Shown here one piece after another: positions 23,381-25,214 of a stretch of 25,214 nt of DNA (position 1 is its first letter; every line of letters begins with the position of its first letter). Source of the stretch: Firmicutes bacterium UBA6226. Its GTDB lineage: Bacteria; Bacillota_A; Clostridia; Peptostreptococcales; Acidaminobacteraceae. The notes beneath the pieces were generated by a model that saw nothing but the letters and a program-made list of their open reading frames with translations, was not told the DNA's origin and ran no database searches. Location of the stretch: assembly GCA_002441045.1 (NCBI GenBank), contig DJWQ01000256.1, positions 14,935 to 40,148 of the forward strand. Direction: 5' to 3'. The position numbers and the translations under genes are program-made.

Positions 23381-24436
23381 TTACCCTAAAGGATGAAACG
23401 TACTTAAAAGTGCCAAAAGTATGGTTATTGCTGCTACGAGCCACAATGTACTATAGAGAATTCGGTTGGTTTCGTCTATATGTTGAACCTCGATTTCATG
23501 GATTGGTTCGCCGATGGTTGGCTTCACGACGACTTTGCCAAAATAGGTATTGGTACCTCCAAGTCTAATGCCTAAAAGTCCCGCTACTACCGATTCAGGA
23601 TGAGCAGAGTTTGGACTTTTGTGATTAAAGCGATCTCTCATAAATATGCGATAGGCATTCTTTATTGAGTAGGCATTATATATCGTGTTAGCACTCTTTA
23701 ATGAATATGCATTTCTTACTGAAGATGCATTTTTACCTAAGAAAGAACGCTTCCTCAAACTGCCGCTCACCCCACCTGCCAGAATCATCAGCAAAGCGCC
23801 AAGTCTCGCGGGAATAAGATTTAAAAGATCGTCCAGTTTCGCTGATGCAAACCCAATTTCACGATAGGGTTCATGGATATAACCCACCATAGAATCCAAT
23901 GTATTTACAACCTTATAAGCCACAGCAAGTTCAACTGAGATACCAAATGGCGCACCGATCAGCATCATAAACAGTGGTGCTAAAACGCCATCAATGGTAT
24001 TTTCCGCAACGGTTTCAACCGTCGCTCTAATAATGCATGCTTCATCTAATTGGCTGGTATCTCGACCAACCAAGTATGATATTTGAAGCCTCGCCTTTTC
24101 TATATCGTGTTGCAATAGCGTATCTGCAACCTTTTTTGCTTCATCACATAAACATTTTGAAGCCAAACAGGTAAACAGTACATAAACTGCAAGAACTTTA
24201 AAAAATAGAGGTGGGAGAAGTAGACGCAGTATTACAATAGGTAAAACTGCAGCAGTAATTGAAAGGAAGACGAGAAAGTAACCACCTACCACAAGGTTTG
24301 TGAAATGCTTTCTGACCCACCTTTCATTACGTTTGATCAACCACCCGTAAAACCTAACTGGATGCGGCCAATTAGGAGGATCACCAATTAATCGATCTAG
24401 AAGTATCGCAATTGCGATGATTACAAAATAGTTCAT
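23381..24436 (-). CDS. cbiB: Adenosylcobinamide-phosphate synthase
   Basis: This 351-residue membrane protein attaches aminopropanol (phosphate) to adenosylcobyric acid. Family blocks are the N-terminal LLDRLIGDPPNWPHPVRFYGWLI, LVGRDTSQLDE, ATVETVAENTIDGVLAPLF, YKVVNTLDSMVGY, FASAKLDDLLNLIPARL and the late RDRFNHKSPNSAHPES and RLGGTNTYFG. About four to five membrane segments are visible. Between residues 230 and 265, where members usually have a short linker before the RDxxxHxSPN motif, there are three tandem 12-residue repeats. The start is two bases after the cobQ stop, and its AGGAG site lies within the end of cobQ, so translation is coupled. Confidence 0.93.
   Translation of the reverse strand: MNYFVIIAIAILLDRLIGDPPNWPHPVRFYGWLIKRNERWVRKHFTNLVVGGYFLVFLSITAAVLPIVILRLLLPPLFFKVLAVYVLFTCLASKCLCDEAKKVADTLLQHDIEKARLQISYLVGRDTSQLDEACIIRATVETVAENTIDGVLAPLFMMLIGAPFGISVELAVAYKVVNTLDSMVGYIHEPYREIGFASAKLDDLLNLIPARLGALLMILAGGVSGSLRKRSFLGKNASSVRNAYSLKSANTIYNAYSIKNAYRIFMRDRFNHKSPNSAHPESVVAGLLGIRLGGTNTYFGKVVVKPTIGEPIHEIEVQHIDETNRILYSTLWLVAAITILLALLSTFHPLG
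23642..23749 (-). repeat. Three tandem 36-base repeats within cbiB
   Basis: Units at 23749-23714, 23713-23678 and 23677-23642 encode RSFLGKNASSVR, NAYSLKSANTIY and NAYSIKNAYRIF (residues 230-265). Units 2 and 3 are clearly alike at the DNA level (19 of 24 bases in the best block, offset 36); unit 1 is diverged but keeps K, A and the aromatic and aliphatic positions. Confidence 0.7.
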
Positions 24437-24438
24437 TC

Positions 24439-25214
24439 TTAACTCCTAGATGCATTTAGAATGTCTTTCAAAAGTGGCATGTTAAGGTGTTCTTTAACAT
24501 GCTTTGCCAATCTATCGTATTCAAGGTCTTTTAACTGCTCATAGCTAAGTATCGCCGTATTCTGAGCTAAGCCCTTGTGGTTTCTAATTTCTCCTAATAA
24601 AGCATTTCTAAAATCATCATTGTCAAAAATACCGTGATAATATGTGCCCATAACAAGCCCATCTGAGCTGATCTGACCATCCTCATGACCTTTGTCGGTC
24701 ACTAGAAAAGCCTTTGATTCGCCATTCAACACAGCAGATTCACCCATATGGATTTCATAGCCTGTCACCTCTGTGCCAACTAATTTTTCATCTGTTATGG
24801 TATGAATGATTTTGCCCTTTGCTTGACGTGTTGTTTTTTCTTTTGCCATTTGCGTTGCTACATTTAAAAGTCCCAAACCATTAATTTTCACTTCTTTTGA
24901 TTCTACGCCATAGCTGTCTTCTATGGTTTGTCCTAGTATTTGGTAGCCACCACAGACCCCTATGAGCTTCTTACCTTGTCTATGATATCTGTAAAGTGCT
25001 TGCTGAAATCCAGATTCACTTACAAATCGCATGTCGTGAATCGTATTTTTACTTCCAGGTATGATAATGAGATCACAATCCCTCACTTGCTCTGCTTCAG
25101 TTAAATAATTCAGATTAACATCGGATTCGATATCAAATACAGTAAAATCAGTAAAATTGGACATATAAGGGAGTTTGACGACTCCGATTTTGATATCGCC
25201 TTTTTTGTTTGCGT
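24439..25214 (-). CDS. cobQ: Cobyric acid synthase, C-terminal part (cut by the window edge)
   Basis: The reading frame is open to the right edge of the window, so the gene is partial and lacks its N-terminal ATP-binding (dethiobiotin-synthase-like) half; the ATG at 25164 is internal. CobQ/CbiP amidates adenosylcobyrinate a,c-diamide at four side chains using glutamine and ATP. The visible part begins with KIGVVKLPYMSNFTDF, a CobQ hallmark, then LIIIPGSKNTIHDM, the glutamine amidotransferase nucleophile in GVCGGYQILG, GLGLLNVAT, GYEIHMGES, and the catalytic histidine in GTYYHGIFDND. It is the first visible gene of the operon and its end overlaps the cbiB ribosome binding site. Confidence 0.95.
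   Translation of the reverse strand, partial: ANKKGDIKIGVVKLPYMSNFTDFTVFDIESDVNLNYLTEAEQVRDCDLIIIPGSKNTIHDMRFVSESGFQQALYRYHRQGKKLIGVCGGYQILGQTIEDSYGVESKEVKINGLGLLNVATQMAKEKTTRQAKGKIIHTITDEKLVGTEVTGYEIHMGESAVLNGESKAFLVTDKGHEDGQISSDGLVMGTYYHGIFDNDDFRNALLGEIRNHKGLAQNTAILSYEQLKDLEYDRLAKHVKEHLNMPLLKDILNASRS

Noticed and set aside
1..25214. CRISPR arrays, IS elements, prophage or tRNA genes
   Set aside because: No spaced direct repeats, transposase or integrase-like proteins, or tRNA cloverleaf sequences were seen on either strand.

Overview
The window is about 25 kb of low-GC DNA. Strong Shine-Dalgarno sequences, compact intergenic regions and strong intrinsic terminators point to a Gram-positive (Firmicutes-type) bacterium. 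The gene set fits a fermentative clostridial anaerobe: SDR-type threonine dehydrogenase, U32 protein with DUF3656-like C-terminus, an NDH-2/NusG_II/Gx/polyprenyl-synthase cassette, and late anaerobic-type cobamide genes. I cannot name a genus. There are no tRNA or rRNA genes, CRISPR arrays, transposases or phage genes, so this reads as ordinary chromosome.

Layout, left to right. At 43-2006 are an SDR L-threonine dehydrogenase (-), a DUF1294 membrane protein (-) and an MgtC/SapB protein (+); the last two diverge from overlapping promoters. At 2030-4679 (-) are a receiver/histidine-kinase-like protein that lacks its phosphoacceptor histidine, and asnS. At 4844-6016 (+) is a membrane diguanylate cyclase. 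At 6124-8101 (-) are glutaminase and, 43 bases downstream, an unidentified lipoprotein. greA (+) stands alone at 8293-8754. At 8873-10777 an MFS transporter (-) and a free methionine-(R)-sulfoxide reductase-like GAF protein (+) diverge across a region with a clear inverted repeat.

At 10825-14636 (-) lies the most interesting module: a membrane-anchored type II NADH dehydrogenase with a DoxX-like C-terminus, a NusG-domain-II protein, a Gx-family membrane protein and a polyprenyl diphosphate synthase. This is the ndh2-eetA-eetB-dmkB core of flavin-based extracellular electron transfer loci. The lipoprotein, FMN transferase and prenyltransferase partners are not in view. At 14761-18941 (-) are proS and a large U32-family protein, the latter with a long leader that can fold into nested stems.

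From 19304 to the right edge (-) runs a cobamide operon: cobQ/cbiP (cut by the window edge), cbiB, cobD (threonine-phosphate decarboxylase), cobU, cobS and cbiA. It covers corrin amidation, aminopropanol attachment and nucleotide-loop assembly. CbiB carries three tandem 12-residue repeats in an unusual linker. Several convergent gene pairs share one hairpin terminator that overlaps the stop codon of the minus-strand gene.

Starts were chosen from ribosome binding sites. In several genes a longer upstream in-frame start was rejected because it overlaps a promoter or the ribosome binding site.
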